Below are positions 11,290-23,585 of a stretch of DNA of 64,000 bases, piece after piece (positions within the stretch are counted from its first letter, which is position 1; every line of letters starts with the position of its first letter). The position numbers were made by a program, and so were the translations under genes. The stretch covers positions 42,898,750 to 42,962,749 of the forward strand of contig NC_079509.1 in NCBI RefSeq assembly GCF_030052815.1, in the 5' to 3' direction. This DNA is from Hevea brasiliensis. Its lineage: Eukaryota > Streptophyta > Magnoliopsida > Malpighiales > Euphorbiaceae. The notes beneath the pieces were generated by a model, which did not search any database, was not told the DNA's origin, and was given only the letters and a program-made list of their open reading frames with translations.

Positions 11290-13497
11290 CCTCTTTTCGT
11301 TTTTGCTTGCCCCGAAGAAATTCTGCAGTTCTGCAGTAGATCAGGATGTCATGATACAAAGGCTTACCATCGGGCTCTTCTTCAATCATGAAGCAATAAG
11401 CTGGCTCATTCCTTGCCTTAATTTTCAACATCTGAGTCATCTGCCCTTCTTCCATTTGGGTCATAACAGCTAGAGTAACTAAGGCATCAGCAAATTGATT
11501 CTTGTCTCTACTAAGGTGAGTGAAAGAGATTTCTTCGAATTTCTTAATCAGCTCCAGTAAGTACTTCTGATACGGGATTAGCTTCGGATCCTTGGTTTGC
11601 CATTCCCCTTTGACTTGATAAATAATCAGGGCTGAGTCTCCATATACCTCCAACTTCCTGATTTTCATTTTGATGTTAGCCTGTAGACCCATCACACAAG
11701 CTTCGTATTCTGTGACATTGTTGGTGCAGTCAAATCTCAACTTAATAGCTATCGGAAAGTGTTTTCCATCCGGGGATATCAATACAGCTCCAATTCCATT
11801 ACCGGACAAATTGACAGCTCCGTCGAAATACATTTCCCATACATCGGCTGGCCCCCCTTCTTCGCAGTCTACTTTGTTAATGTGCTCATCAGGGAACTCA
11901 AAATCCAGAGCTTCATAATCCTGGATAGGATTTTCTGCTAGGAGGTTAGCGATCACACTACCTTTCACCGCTTTGCGGGTCATGTAGACTATGTCATATT
12001 GGGAGAGTATAACCTGCCACTTAGCTATCCTACCTGGCACGAATGGGCTTTCGAATACATATTTGATAGGATCCATCCTGGAGATGAGCCATGTCTTGTG
12101 ATTCAACATGTAGTGCTTGAGGCAATTTCTTTGTCGAGCTAGCTTGTGACAAGTCTTTTCTAAGAAAGAGTACCTTGACTTACAATCATTGAACTTCTTG
12201 CTCAGGTAATAAATAGCCCTCTCCTTTCGGCCGGTATCATCATGTTGTCCCAAAACACATCCCATCGAGTTCTGTTGGACCGCCATATACAGGATAAGAG
12301 GCCTCCCCGCCACGGGTGGAACCAACACTGGTGGGTTGGACAAGTATTGCTTGATTTTCTCAAAAGCCTCTTGGCAAACTGAATCCCATTGGGTGGAATT
12401 GTTCTTCCGGAGTAGTCTGAAAATAGGCTCAGCTTTGGCAATGAGATTAGAAATAAATCTCGAAATGTAGTTCAACTTTCCCAGAAAACTGCGCACCTCC
12501 CTTTCTGTTTTTGGGGATGGCATTCCTTGAATAGCTCGAACTTTGTCTGGATCTACTTCTATTCCTTTCTCGCTTACTATGAATCCCAACAACTTTCCAG
12601 ATCTAGCTCCGAATATGCATTTGGCAGGGTTCAGTTTCATCTGGTATTTCCTGAGCCTTTCGAATACCCTTCTCATCACCTGAACGTGGCTCTCTTCTCC
12701 CCTGGATTTGATGATCATATCATCCACGTACACCTCCACTTCTTTATGCATCATATCGTGGAATAATGTGACCATTGCGCGCTGGTAGGTAGCACCAGCA
12801 TTCTTCAACCCGAAAGGCATGACCCGATAGCAAAATACTCCCTATTGAGTGATGAAAGCAGTTTTATCCTTGTCTGCCTCGTCCATTGGGATCTGATTGT
12901 ACCCTGATGCCCCATCAATACATGAACACCTACCTAATCCCGCAGCATTGTCTACTAACACATCAATGTGGGGGAGAGGAAAATCATCTTTCAAGCTTGC
13001 TTTATTGAGATCCCTGTAGTCAACGCACACCCTGACTCTCCCGTCCTTCTTCATTACCGGGACGACATTAGCCACCCATTGGGGGTATTTGACCACTTCC
13101 AGGAACCCAGCGTCATACTGTTTCTTGACTTCATCCCTAACTTTGAGCAGTGTGTCAGAATTCATTCTTCTTAGTTTCTGCTTCACCGGGATCATTCCTG
13201 GAACTAGGGGAATTTTGTGCGTCACTATCTGGGGGTCCAAACCAACCAGATGATTCATTCTTCTTAGTTTCTCCCAATTCTTCACTTTCCACTACCTTAA
13301 GTTCCTTTTTTACTTCTTCAGTGCCTAAGTTTACGGTGCGTGTTTTGTCTCCACAAGGCACTAGGGTAGGTTCATCGCTTTCTTCTGTGAGCTCTTCTTC
13401 AGAATCACTTGAAGTAATGGCAGTTATGGGGATTTCAAAATTAACCAGAGGAATTCCTGAGTCTATTGAATTATTAGGTGTTAGTTGATAAATGGTC
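11219..13497 (-). pseudogene. reverse transcriptase and double RNase H of the giant element, broken
   Basis: An acidic linker (ITSSDSEEELTEES) at 13440-13370 precedes RT. RT motifs in order: VKYPQWVANVVPV, RVCVDYRDLNKAS, then after an internal stop near 12840 MPFGLKNAGATYQRA, the catalytic YVDD (VEVYVDDMIIKS) and GKLLGF. Next comes a degenerate RNase H/connection region, then a second, better conserved RNase H with MYFDGAVN, NNVTEYEACVMGL, VYGDSALI and NQFADALVTLA. A second RNase H of this type is a known hallmark of Tat/Ogre elements. Breaks seen: a frameshift between 13285 and 13155, one nonsense codon near 12840, and a frameshift near 11300 before integrase. Confidence 0.92.
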
Positions 13498-13680
13498 CTG
13501 GATGAATGAAAATAGAACATATTATAAGGATGGAATTCAAAAGGAAAGAAAGAAAGAGTTGAATTTAAAATGCGCTATTAATTCATTAACATTTATGCCA
13601 TAAGAAAAGGGTCCATTTGCAGAGTTACACTTGTCACAATGGACAAAATGATCAAGTGTAGATAACCAAAGGTACTTTAC
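13498..13680 (-). other. candidate intron between protease and RT
   Basis: On the minus strand the protease frame runs into GA|GTAAAG (G of the donor at 13680) and the TAA just inside would stop it. 183 nt later a pyrimidine-rich tract and TTCATTCATCCAG give an acceptor ending at 13498. Removing the segment keeps the protease and RT frames in phase across the junction. The segment is AT-rich, unlike its flanks. Ogre elements are known to splice out an intron at this position. Confidence 0.6.
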
Positions 13681-15392
13681 TCGAAATTGATTACAGGGAT
13701 GTCCTCTGCTGTCCAGTTGTCCAGTTCTTGCCCCTCAGCTATTGGCGAGACCAGAGCTCCATACAAGGAATCCAGGTAGATGACATCAATGGATGGTTCA
13801 TCGGGTGATTCTTCCACTTCTGCCGGATTTTCAACAACCGGCTTAGTGAAGACTTCTGTGATTTTCGGGACTACCTTCATTTTCCCGAGTTTCTGATCAA
13901 ATCTCTGGTCCCGAAGTCTGTTTCTCATCCAGAATCGCCCATCCATGAGGGCGTCTTCCTCATAACCCAAACCGTAGCGGCCTATCTTCTGGATAGCCGG
14001 TATAGGCTCGACGATTCCTTGCAAAGCGGCTCCTAGGCCTTTGCCCTCTTCATATCCGTTCTTTGATAGTACTTTGGTTACCATAGCCATAGCCCCTTCA
14101 TTTCTTGTTTCTTGTAGTTCGAGGGCCTGGAAAGAGCTTTCCAACGACTCCTCAGCAGCTTCCACGTAAGGAACTGATTGTGGCTTAGTGACCAAAATGG
14201 CTTCTTCCCCTCTAACAGTGATGATTTTGCCGTCCATGATATAATTTATTTTCTGGTGCAAAGTCGAGGGAACGGCATTCGCAGAATGGATCCAAGGCCT
14301 CTCTAGCAACATAGTGTAGGCCGGTTCAATGTTCATCACTTGAAATGTGACGTTGAAGGTGCATGCTCCAATTTGGAGTGGTAAATCAATATCTCCCAAC
14401 ACTTCTCTTCTAGTACCATCAAAGGCTCTAACCACCATAGCACTTTGACGTATATCTGATTGGTCAACTGGCAACCTAGCCAAGGTAGCACTAGGCAGTA
14501 CATTGAGAGCTGATCCGTTATCAATAAGTACCTTGGCTACTATACAACCCTTACATTTCACTGTTACATGCAGAGCTTTAGTGTGCCTTAAACCTGCTGG
14601 GTCTATCTCGTCTTCCGAGAAAGTAACAAAACTGGATGCTTGGATTTGTCCCACTATCTTCTCAAACTGCCCCGGAGTGATGTCGGGGTTTACGAAGGCC
14701 TGATCCAGGATCCTCTGCAAGGCTTGTCGGTGTACTTCTGAGCTCAGGATCAGCGATAACAGCGAAATTAGGGCAGGTGTCTTCCTCAACTGCTCCACCA
14801 CGTCATACTCACTCTGTTTCATTATTTGGAGCAGCAGTTCCTCCTCTTCTTTATGCCCGGTAGGCTCTACTTCCCCTGTCTTCTCAACCTCCTCTTCAGT
14901 ATTCTTCAGTGACTCTCCCATCTTTGCTTTCCCTTTTCTCTTTTCTTTCTCTTCGTTCCCGTAACACCTCCCACTTCGAGTTATGAACTCGACTTCTTGC
15001 TCAAGTGAGTAGGATTTTGTGGCAGCGATGGGCTGAGGATTAACTTGGGGAGTAGTACTGGTGGCAGGTCCTGGATAAGTCATTTTAAAATGCTCATGAG
15101 GAGTGAAACATGGTTTTGGTGGTGCCGGAGGTGAGGCAAGATTAGGAGCTGATGTACTGCTCGACGCTCCTTGAGTGAAAACTTGGAAATTATAGTTCCA
15201 AGGGACAGCATGAGTATTTGTGATAGGGAGCTGAGGCGGAGTCCAGATAACTGTTACTGGCGGTGAGGCTACTGGAGGTGAGAAGGTGATTTTGGGTTTG
15301 GAGGTAGAAGCATATTGGCTGAATCTAGTTGTGTTCACTCCCCCTTCCGTCCTCGACCTTGTCTGACATCTCAGAACTTTGAGGGATAACAA
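13677..15392 (-). CDS. protease region with G-patch of the giant element
   Basis: A long uninterrupted frame of about 570 codons. The N-terminal third is a proline-rich gag tail. The aspartic protease signature is VLIDNGSALNVLP (DNGSA replacing the more usual DTGA/DSGA). A G-patch follows (LSKNGYEEGKGLGAALQG...GRYGLGYEE), known in this place in several plant gypsy lineages and in some retroviruses. It ends NFE-stop at 13677, at the candidate splice donor. Upstream it is separated from the gag C-terminus only by one in-frame TAG at 15396-15398, so gag and protease were probably one frame originally. Confidence 0.85.
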   Translation of the reverse strand: MLSLKVLRCQTRSRTEGGVNTTRFSQYASTSKPKITFSPPVASPPVTVIWTPPQLPITNTHAVPWNYNFQVFTQGASSSTSAPNLASPPAPPKPCFTPHEHFKMTYPGPATSTTPQVNPQPIAATKSYSLEQEVEFITRSGRCYGNEEKEKRKGKAKMGESLKNTEEEVEKTGEVEPTGHKEEEELLLQIMKQSEYDVVEQLRKTPALISLLSLILSSEVHRQALQRILDQAFVNPDITPGQFEKIVGQIQASSFVTFSEDEIDPAGLRHTKALHVTVKCKGCIVAKVLIDNGSALNVLPSATLARLPVDQSDIRQSAMVVRAFDGTRREVLGDIDLPLQIGACTFNVTFQVMNIEPAYTMLLERPWIHSANAVPSTLHQKINYIMDGKIITVRGEEAILVTKPQSVPYVEAAEESLESSFQALELQETRNEGAMAMVTKVLSKNGYEEGKGLGAALQGIVEPIPAIQKIGRYGLGYEEDALMDGRFWMRNRLRDQRFDQKLGKMKVVPKITEVFTKPVVENPAEVEESPDEPSIDVIYLDSLYGALVSPIAEGQELDNWTAEDIPVINFE

Positions 15393-15395
15393 GTT

Positions 15396-15785
15396 CTAAA
15401 CTTCTTGCTTGAATCCCTTACAGTCCCGCAGCTCATGATCAGCTGCCCCTCCATGGTAAGGACACCCCGTACTTTCTTCCGATCCTGTTACCTGAGGGCA
15501 AAGGTAGCCTTCCCTCATTGCCACAGCAAAAATTTCCTTAAAGTGAGGAACCAGCTTGTCTACTTCCGGTGATGGTCTTTCTCCATCAGACTCTATCATA
15601 TTTACACCATTGCCCGCATTATGGTTGGGTAATGGGTTTGAGGTAACATTGGGGATGGCACCATTTCCCTCAATTTTCAGCCACCCGTTCCGGATTAAGG
15701 CGTGCACTCTCCCCCTGAGTGCTTCGCAGTTGTCAGTTGAATGCCCTTGTGCCCCTCCATGATACTCACAACGGGCAGTGGCATC
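15396..15785 (-). pseudogene. gag C-terminal part with two zinc-knuckle-like motifs
   Basis: Starts at the left target duplication of the nested element. Two similar motifs, CEYHGGAQGHSTDNC and CPYHGGAADHELRDC, have the C-x2-H-GG-x4-H-x4-C spacing found in Tat/Ogre gag. It ends in an in-frame TAG at 15396-15398. It continues gag from 26833 in the same frame once the nested insert is ignored. Confidence 0.85.
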
Positions 15786-15790
15786 ATACC
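15786..15790. repeat. left target duplication of the nested chromovirus
   Basis: ATACC, matching 26828-26832. Confidence 0.92.
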
Positions 15791-18700
15791 TGTGACACCC
15801 CTTACCTGTGTACAGTATACCCGAGTAAGTAATGCCACACGGTGTACCGGCACACTCTAATATACCTTAATTAATTTATGTCATGCTTTTAAATATAATT
15901 TATGAAATATAATTTATTTAGGCCATTTATCAAAAGTATTATTCATTTAAGGTTCCGAAAATTTTAAAGAAAATCCGGTAGAGTACCGGCTGAAAATGGA
16001 GAAAACAGTTCTTCGGAACCTGTTAAAAAACACTTCCAAATAATTTCCAAACAATCCCAACTTCAATTCATCAATAGAGTCTCAACAATTTTTCAATTTC
16101 AGGTCTCAACAACCTTTTCATTTCTCAAACATCCATTTCTCAGGGTTCTCATATATAAACAATAATTAAATACTCAAATTACTTCCATACATAACCATAA
16201 ATCTTTATTATTTACATGAACCTCAAAATACATTACATAAATCCCAAATACATATGAGAAAATAAAAATTTAATTACAAAACGACAAAATGACATCTAGT
16301 GTCCTACCAATGCACTGCAGGTGACGAGGTGACACGGACATCGTGCGAAGCTGCGGGATGGACTCACCCAGTCTGCTGTCTACTGGGCTCACGATCTGTA
16401 TCTCCAGAACCTACGCGTGGCAAAAGCAACGCGCTAAGCAATAATGCTTAGTGGTGCAATAATAAAATAACAAGAAATAACAGAAAATAAATATGTATTG
16501 CATGTGCATGTTTTGTTTGTCATGTATTTGTATATCCATTCATTTATTTCTTTTACTTTGCCCATTTTCATTCATTTGGTTGCCCAAGTAACCTACACTA
16601 GGCAGTGGATGGATAAGCAAGTAGCGCCTTTGGGCATCTAGTACTTCGGGCCGTCACACCATTGGTCACATATGCATCTCCCGGTGTGCAACAGAACAAC
16701 TAACAAGCTGTAAATAATATCAGGCACAAGGCCAAATCTCAATGCAAGGTCAGAATGGCTAAAAGCCATGAAATCACAAAATGGCATATTGTCATGTGCA
16801 GTACTGCTAACTGAACCCTATTGGCATGCCAAACTATCCAAACCAATCTTGTTAGGTATACTAGGGCATTTGAAACTTTTAAATTCTTCAATTTGTGAAT
16901 TTCAAGTTTTGGTGTCACTATTCACCTCATTGGTCAACAAAAATGTTGACTTTTGGATAGAAAATATGTACATTGACTTTGGCACTCCCAACATACCACA
17001 TTTTACATTTAAAACTTGTTAGAATTGGTCACCATTACCATTTCTAACTTAAAACCAAGAGGGCAGAAAATTTCAGTTTTTGAGCCTAAGTTTACTGTTC
17101 CATTAAACACTGTTACAGTGGAAATTTGAAGAAATGGCAAACATGAAAGTTGTTCCTTATTTTGTCTAATTGAATTTCCTTTTTTGAATCACTCCATTTG
17201 GAGTTTTGTAGCTCCAGATATGGTCCAAAAACCACAGCTGGCCGGATTGCCAATCTGCAGAATTGACCATATCTACAGTAACATGAACAGTGAATGTGAC
17301 TGCATATTTGAATAGGTTCTGGCCATAATTTGGGGTAGGTTCCTTCATAAAAGTTGTTTATCTATGTCTTAACTTGTTGCTGTAAAAATTTCAGGTCAAT
17401 TGACCAAATCTACAGTGAGTTATGGCCAAATGAACAGTTACTGTTCATTTGGTCATTCTGCAGAATCAGTTGCAGGGTATCCGGATTGGGGCCAAGTTTT
17501 GGTCCTCTTGCTTTGGTCTTTTGGGCATGGTTTCTTCAGCAAAAATGTGCCATTATAAGCCTAGTTTCATGTCCAATTGGCCAAACACCAATTGGACCAA
17601 CACAGCCAAAGTTATGGCTGTGTAATTGGACTGAAATCTCAGTCCATTGCTGCTGTCCCTAGGCAGCATAGTCATTCCTTTTACCATGCTATTTTTCAGT
17701 CCATATTATGGTCAAATCTCCTCAAATAGTCACTAATTGACCATTAAAATGTTCTCTAACAATTTCATAAGCCAAATCAATTTTCACTCCCCAAAACCCT
17801 AGCTTCACATTATGTTTTCTACAAAATGCCTTAGTTAGCATACCAACTTATTATTCTTATGTTTATAAACTTCCAACATGATTCTAGTTCACTTCAAGCT
17901 CATCAAAAACACTCCTTCCTATTCCTTCACTAGGGCAGCCGAAATTCATGTACTCATACACATGAGTTTTTGTTCATTTAAATTATAATTCTTACTAAGT
18001 TTCAAGTCCCTAATCATGAAATTAAAGAGTTTTATGTTTATAGTTGCACTAACCTTGAATAGGGCAGATTTTTCCCAATTCAAAACTTCACTTTCTTTCC
18101 TCTTGTTGGCTGCCAAAAGCTTGTTTAAGGTGTGGGGTAAAATTTTAATGAAGAGAGGTTAGGGTTTTGTGGTGAAACAAAGTAAGAAATTAAGCTTGCT
18201 TGATTGAACATCAATGGAGGGAGGAGGGAAGGGATTTCGGCTGCATGAGGAAGAGGGTGATGGCTGCTGTAATTTTTGGTTATTTGGTCTTCATTTAGTC
18301 TCTTTATTAGTTAGTCAAATGATGGTTTAATTGTGATTGGTTGGTAATTTTAAATGACATCACAATGATGTCATAAATAATCTTTTTCCTCACTTTCTTT
18401 TCTTTCCTCCACTATTCATCTTCAATTTAATTTCTAGTAATGTTTATCCATATTTTATGTCATATTAATTATTTACTCAACTGGACAAGTCGGCCAAAAA
18501 TCACCTCTGAAGGCGAAATGACCAAAATGCCCTCTGTTTGGTGAGCAGGTCAAAATTATGCTGTCTTAGATTGAAAAATTTTTATAGTTCTTTTCTTGTC
18601 ATAATAATTCCATGGGAACCTCAGTAATCCTTCTCTGAGTCCCAAAATTATTTTATAATTTTTTCCCAGTCTAGGGCTCCTAGTTGCGAAGCATAACTTC

Positions 18701-18910
18701 CCTCCGGTTACCCATCGCTTGGGCACCGGCTCGTTTGACTTGGTTGTATTTTATTTCTAAAATTTTTACTAAATTTTTCTTATTAATATTTGAGTTAATT
18801 ATGGTTCCTGACTTTAGTTTAAATATTTTTCCGAACATTCTTGCTGTCCGGACCGACACTGGTCACCGGAACAGTAGGATGTACGGAGTGGTTACCGGGA
18901 GGGTGTTACA
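15791..18910 (-). repeat. 3' LTR of the nested chromovirus (3120 bp)
   Basis: Plus-strand ends TGTGACACCCC and GGGTGTTACA. Aligns along its whole length with 23713-26827. Contains no credible gene. Differences from the partner fall in short GC-rich clusters rather than being spread evenly. Confidence 0.93.
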
Positions 18911-18923
18911 ACTCTTCCCCTCT
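18911..18923 (-). other. polypurine tract of the nested chromovirus
   Basis: AGAGGGGAAGAGT on the minus strand, abutting the 3' LTR. Confidence 0.85.
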
Positions 18924-18946
18924 AATTTAAATTTCGTCCTCGAAAT

Positions 18947-20460
18947 TTACAGTCTAAGCAGTTGAGGGAACTGTTGCCTCATCGTCTCTTCACTTTCCCA
19001 AGTTGCCTCCTCGGTGTTGTGGTGCCTCCAAAGCACTTTCACCAATGGAATCTGCTTGTTCCTCAATTCTTTTACTTCCCAAGCCAGGATCCGTAGAGGT
19101 TCTTCTTCATATGTCAAATCCGGCTGTATTTCAATTTCTTCCCTGGAGATGACATGTGAAGGATCTGAGCGGTAGCTTTTGAGCATGGACACATGGAACA
19201 CATTGTGGATCTTGTCCAGCTCTGGTGGTAAAGCTAGATTATAGGCCACTGGACCCACACGTTCAATGACTTCATATGGGCCAATGAACCTAGGGCTCAA
19301 CTTACCTTTTCTTCCAAACCTCAATACCTTCTTCCATGGTGACACCTTGAGGAATACTTTGTCGCCAACCACATATTCTATTTCTTTTCTCTTCAGGTCG
19401 GCATAAGATTTACATGCATGCGAGGCAACCTTGATTTGCTTTGATTTGTTTCACTTTCTCCTCGATCTGTTTCACAGTGCAGCCCCACCAGTTTGTCTTT
19501 GCCCAATTCAGTCCAGCACACTGGAGTTCTACATTTTCTCTCATACAGTGCTTCATATGGGGCCATTTGAATGCTAGCTTGGTAGCTATTGTTGTATGCA
19601 AACTCTGCCAGTGGGAGGTACCTATCCCAACTTCCCTCAAACTCAATAACACAACTCCTCAGCATATCCTCAAGGACCTGACATATATTTCATGTTATTG
19701 TTATCATTTCAATTCAATATTTGTATCAATTCCACTGGTTTCAATTGTTTACCTGGAGTACTCTTTCTGATTGCCCATCCATCTGAGGATGGAAAGCTGT
19801 GCTGAAGTGGAGTTGTGTACCCAAGGACTCATGCAACTTCTTCCAAAATCTCGATGTAAACCTTGGGTCTCGATCAGATATGATGGAAAGTGAAATTCCA
19901 TGCAGTCTAACTATCTCACTGATATACAATTCTGCTAACTTCTCCAGTGAGTAGTCAGTCCTAACTGGCAGAAAGTGTGCTGACTTTGTCAATCTATCAA
20001 CTATCACCCATACTGCATCATGTCTCTTCCGGGTGAGAGGTAGACCACTTACAAAATCCATGGTGACCCGATCCCACTTCCATTCAGGTATGCGTATAGG
20101 CTGTAGCAAACCCGATGGAACTTGATGTTCTGCCTTGACTTGCTGACATGTCAAGCATTTAGTCACATAGTCAGCTATGTCCCTCTTCGTACCAGGCCAC
20201 CAATACTGAAGCTTTAGATCATGATACATCTTTGTACTTCCTGGGTGCATAGCATATACACTGGTGTGTGCCTCTTTTAGAATACTGGCCTTCAATTCCC
20301 CATCATCTGGTACACACAGTCTTCCTTTGTAATACAGACACCCATCTGCTTTCACCTCATAGTCAGTTGCTTTTCCCTCTGAGATCTTGCTCATAATAGC
20401 CATTAACTTTTCATCTGCATTTTGCCCATCTAGTATCTGCTGTAGCGAGTTTGGCCTCAC
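18947..20460 (-). pseudogene. integrase with chromodomain of the nested element
   Basis: Contains the HHCC zinc region (KEAHTSVYAMHPGSTKMY ... CLTCQQVKAEH), core motifs VTMDFVSGLP (first Asp), IISDRDPRFTS (second Asp) and HPQMDGQSERV (catalytic Glu). These are followed by the GPY/F-type segment (SPRFIGPYEVIERVGPVAY) and a C-terminal chromodomain (RILAWEVKELRNKQIPLVKV...WRHH...ATWE). The chromodomain is thought to target integration to modified histones. Just after the catalytic Glu the frame is interrupted by a 75-bp intron-like segment (19678-19752). A frameshift near 19400-19480 separates the core from the C-terminus. Confidence 0.9.
19678..19752 (-). other. 75-nt intron-like insert in the nested integrase
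   Basis: On the minus strand CCAG|GTAAAC opens and ATGTCAG|GTCC closes a 75-nt AT-rich segment containing an in-frame TGA. Removing it leaves the integrase frame continuous. CAGGT occurs at both edges, so a small insertion with short direct repeats is an alternative to an intron. Confidence 0.5.
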
Positions 20461-21713
20461 TTACCTTTCGGCCAAAATAGCTCCATCTCGAACCAAGGAT
20501 AGACGGGCATTCAATGATCTCAAAGTCATGGATTTTTACGCTCAAAGCATCGGCAACTACATTTGCCTTCCCGGGATGGTAGTCAATCACACAATCATAA
20601 TCCTTCAGAACTCAATCCATCGCCTCTGTCTAAGGTTGAGCTCATACGGGTTGGCAAATATTTTAGGCTTTTGTGGTGCTGTAAATGTAGCATTTTTCAC
20701 CATACGTAATGCCTCCATATCTTGATCTGAAGATAATTGCTGCAAGCTCTAGATCATGGGTAGGGTAATTGTTCATGTGGCCTTAGTGCTGGAAGCATAG
20801 CGACCACCTTCCCCTCTTGCATCAATACACACCCTAACCCATTATGTGAGGCATCACTGTAGACCACGAAGTCCTTTTCGACACCGGCAGTTAACACCGT
20901 GCCTCTGTCAACATAGCCTTCAACTTCTCAAAACTGGTCCGACACTTGTCATTCCATCAAATTTGACATTCTTGTGTAACAACTTGGTCATTGGAGCGGC
21001 TATTAGGAAAATCCTTCACAAATCTTCAGAATACCCAGCTAGCCCCAAGAAGCTTGACCTCGGTTGTATTCTGGGAGGCTTCCATTCCATCAACGCTTCT
21101 ATTTTCTTGGGATCCACCTAATCCCATCGGTGACACTACGTGTCCAAGGAATGCAATCTCATTCAACCAAAAGTCACACTTGGACAACTTAGCATACAAC
21201 TTCTTTTCTTTCGGGGTTTGCGAACAATCCTCAAATGCTCATCATGTTCTTCCTGGTCTTGGAATACACCAAAATATCATCAATAAAGACCACTACGAAC
21301 CGATCTAAGTGTGGATGGAAGATACAGATTCATAAGGTCCATGAATGCATTGGTGCATTTGTTAGGCCAAAGGGCATCACTAGAAACTCATAATGCCCAT
21401 ATCGGTCCTGAATACGATCTTTGGCACATCTGCATCCTTCACCCTCAATCGATGATACCACGATGCGAGATCAATCTTAGAAAATACTCGCTCCCTTCAA
21501 CCGATCAAACAGATCATCAATTCTAGGCAACGGATATTTGTTCTTCACGGTCACTTTATTCAATCGCGAGAATCAATGCAAAGCCTCAAAGTCCCATCCT
21601 TCTTTTTCACAAGCGACCTTTGGAGCTCCCCATGGTGACACCTTGGGCGTATGAACCCCTTATCAAGCAACTCTTGCAACTAAGTTTTCAACTCCTCAAT
21701 TCTGGGTGCCATC
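20461..21713 (-). pseudogene. decayed RT and RNase H of the nested element
   Basis: Translation in alternating minus frames gives recognisable RT pieces (for example the segment after the catalytic loop, LSKCDFWLNE and LGHVVS-like near 21180-21130). No frame stays open for long, and small deletions change the frame repeatedly. Function lost. Confidence 0.7.
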
Positions 21714-22330
21714 CTATAAGGAGCAATGGAAATGGGTCTGTGCAGTTGTCTCAATAGCAAATTCAACTTCCCTTTCTGGTGGCAAACCAGGTAATTCTTC
21801 AGGGAACACATCTGGGAAGTCTTTTACTGTGGGTATGTCACTCAGATTTGGCTTAGTCTGCCTAGTATCCACCACATGTGCTAGGTAGGCTTCACAACCT
21901 TTTCTAATCATTCTTCTTGCAACAGTGGCTGAGATGACATTGGACAAGAAATCTGTCCTTTCCCCCACAACTGTAATTTCATTACCCTCAGGAGTTTTCA
22001 AAGAAATTCTCTTCAATTTGCAATCAACTATTGCCTGATGACGTGATAACCAGTCCATTCCCAAAATCACGTCAAACTCATGGAAGGGCAACTCAATCAA
22101 GTCTGCCAAGAATTCATACCCCTGAATCCTTAACGGGTAACCCTTGTACACTTTGTTCACTACCACACTGTGACCCAATGGATTAGTGACCAGAATGTCT
22201 TAGTCACTCTCCCTTACCAGTATCCCCCTTTCTACGGGTAGGTTGATGCAAATGTAGGAATGAGTAGATCCTGGATCTACCAATGCATGCACAGGTGTAG
22301 TGTAGAGGAAGAACGTACCCCTGATGACGT
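21714..22330 (-). pseudogene. aspartic protease region of the nested element
   Basis: VHALVDPGSTHSYIC is the retropepsin active site of plant chromoviruses (DPGSTHS). The second part, FDVILGMDWLSRH, completes the fold, and FPDVFPEELPGLPPERE is the usual bridge to RT. A stop near 22200 splits it. Confidence 0.85.
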
Positions 22331-23585
22331 CCGGGGCATTTTGCTCCTCCTGAGCTCTAATAGCATAAGCTCTTGCTGGTGGTCTACTGTCAGGCCTCTC
22401 TGCTGGCTTAGATGCAGGCCTCTGTGATGGTCCAACAGCCTCAGATTTACCAGATTTTCTACCTCTCTGTGGTGCAGGAGCAGGTCTGTCTGCTTGTGTT
22501 GGAGCAGCTGTAGTAGTTCTGCGTGGACAGTTCCTCAGCTGATGCTCTGTTGACCCACACCTCAAGCAGGCACCAGTCACTCTCCAACACTCCCCCTTAT
22601 GCCATTTCTGACAGTGTGGACATGCAGAAGATGCTGGGGCTGGTCCCCTGAACCCCATCCCTGGAGAGCTGCCCACTGATGGTGTGGACTGACCTCTCCT
22701 AGGGGTGAAGCGTGGCTGGGCCCCGAGATCGACCACGACCACAGTGGTGAACTCTGTGCAGGAGGACCCTTGAACTTCTTCCCAAATGCAGGAGATGAGC
22801 TGGACTGACCCGATCCCCTCTTCTGCTGTCTTTCCCTTCTGGTTTGCTCACTGATTCTTACTTTTTCAACCTTTATTGCAGCTTCCACTAACTTGGTAAA
22901 TTCTGTGATTCCCAAGGCAGTGAGCTGGATCTTGATGTTGTCATTTAGTCCCTCTTCAAATCTCTTGCACCTTTCAGCTTCATTAGGGACTATCTCCCTT
23001 CCATAGCGGCTTAATCGAACAAATTCCTTCTCATATTCGGCCACTGACAGCTGTCTCTGCCTCATGTTAATAAACTCTCTTCTTCTCTCTTCCAGGTATA
23101 CAGTACCCACATATTTCTTCTTGAATTCAGAGAGAAAGAAGTCCCAAGTTACAGCTTCTAGCTGCACTTCACTGGACACCGTGTCCCACCACTCATAAGC
23201 ATCATCTTGCAACAAAGATATGGCAGCTTCCAGGTTTTGCTCTGGAGTGCGGTGGAGTTGTTTTAGTACTCTGCCTGTTCTGTTCAACCAATTCTCGGCT
23301 GCAGCAGAGTCATCTTCTCTCGTGCCATAGAAGTCCACAGCTCCAAACTTTCTTAGCCTTTCCAGGTGTGATTTCTGCTGTGGAGCTGGTAGTGGTGGTG
23401 GTGCTGGCATTACCCCGGCCATTTGTCTAAAGAAATCGGCCATTTGCTGAAACATGGCCTGTGGAGGCTGAGCAGGCTCTGCTTGAGTCATGAGCAGATT
23501 CTCTCATGCCCCCAGTCTCAGCTGCTGCAGGTGGAGCATGACTCTCCACTTCCTCCTCAACAGCTCTCTGAGATGAAGGGTCCAT
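22331..23585 (-). pseudogene. gag of the nested element
   Basis: The likely start is the ATG at 23585 (MDPSSQ...), with a one-base shift near 23490 bringing in the main frame (from 23491). The retrotransposon gag core includes LLQDDAYEWWDTV, FKKKYVG and EYEKEFVRLSRYG. A Ser/Gly-rich linker is followed by a frameshift near 22700 and a CCHC knuckle, CLRCGSTEHQLRNCP, for RNA binding. Confidence 0.88.

Noticed and set aside
16768..18965. Short frames within the nested LTRs (16768, 17354 and 18684, with twins in 24599-26801)
   Set aside because: They are not kept open in a coding-like way between the two LTR copies and match no protein.
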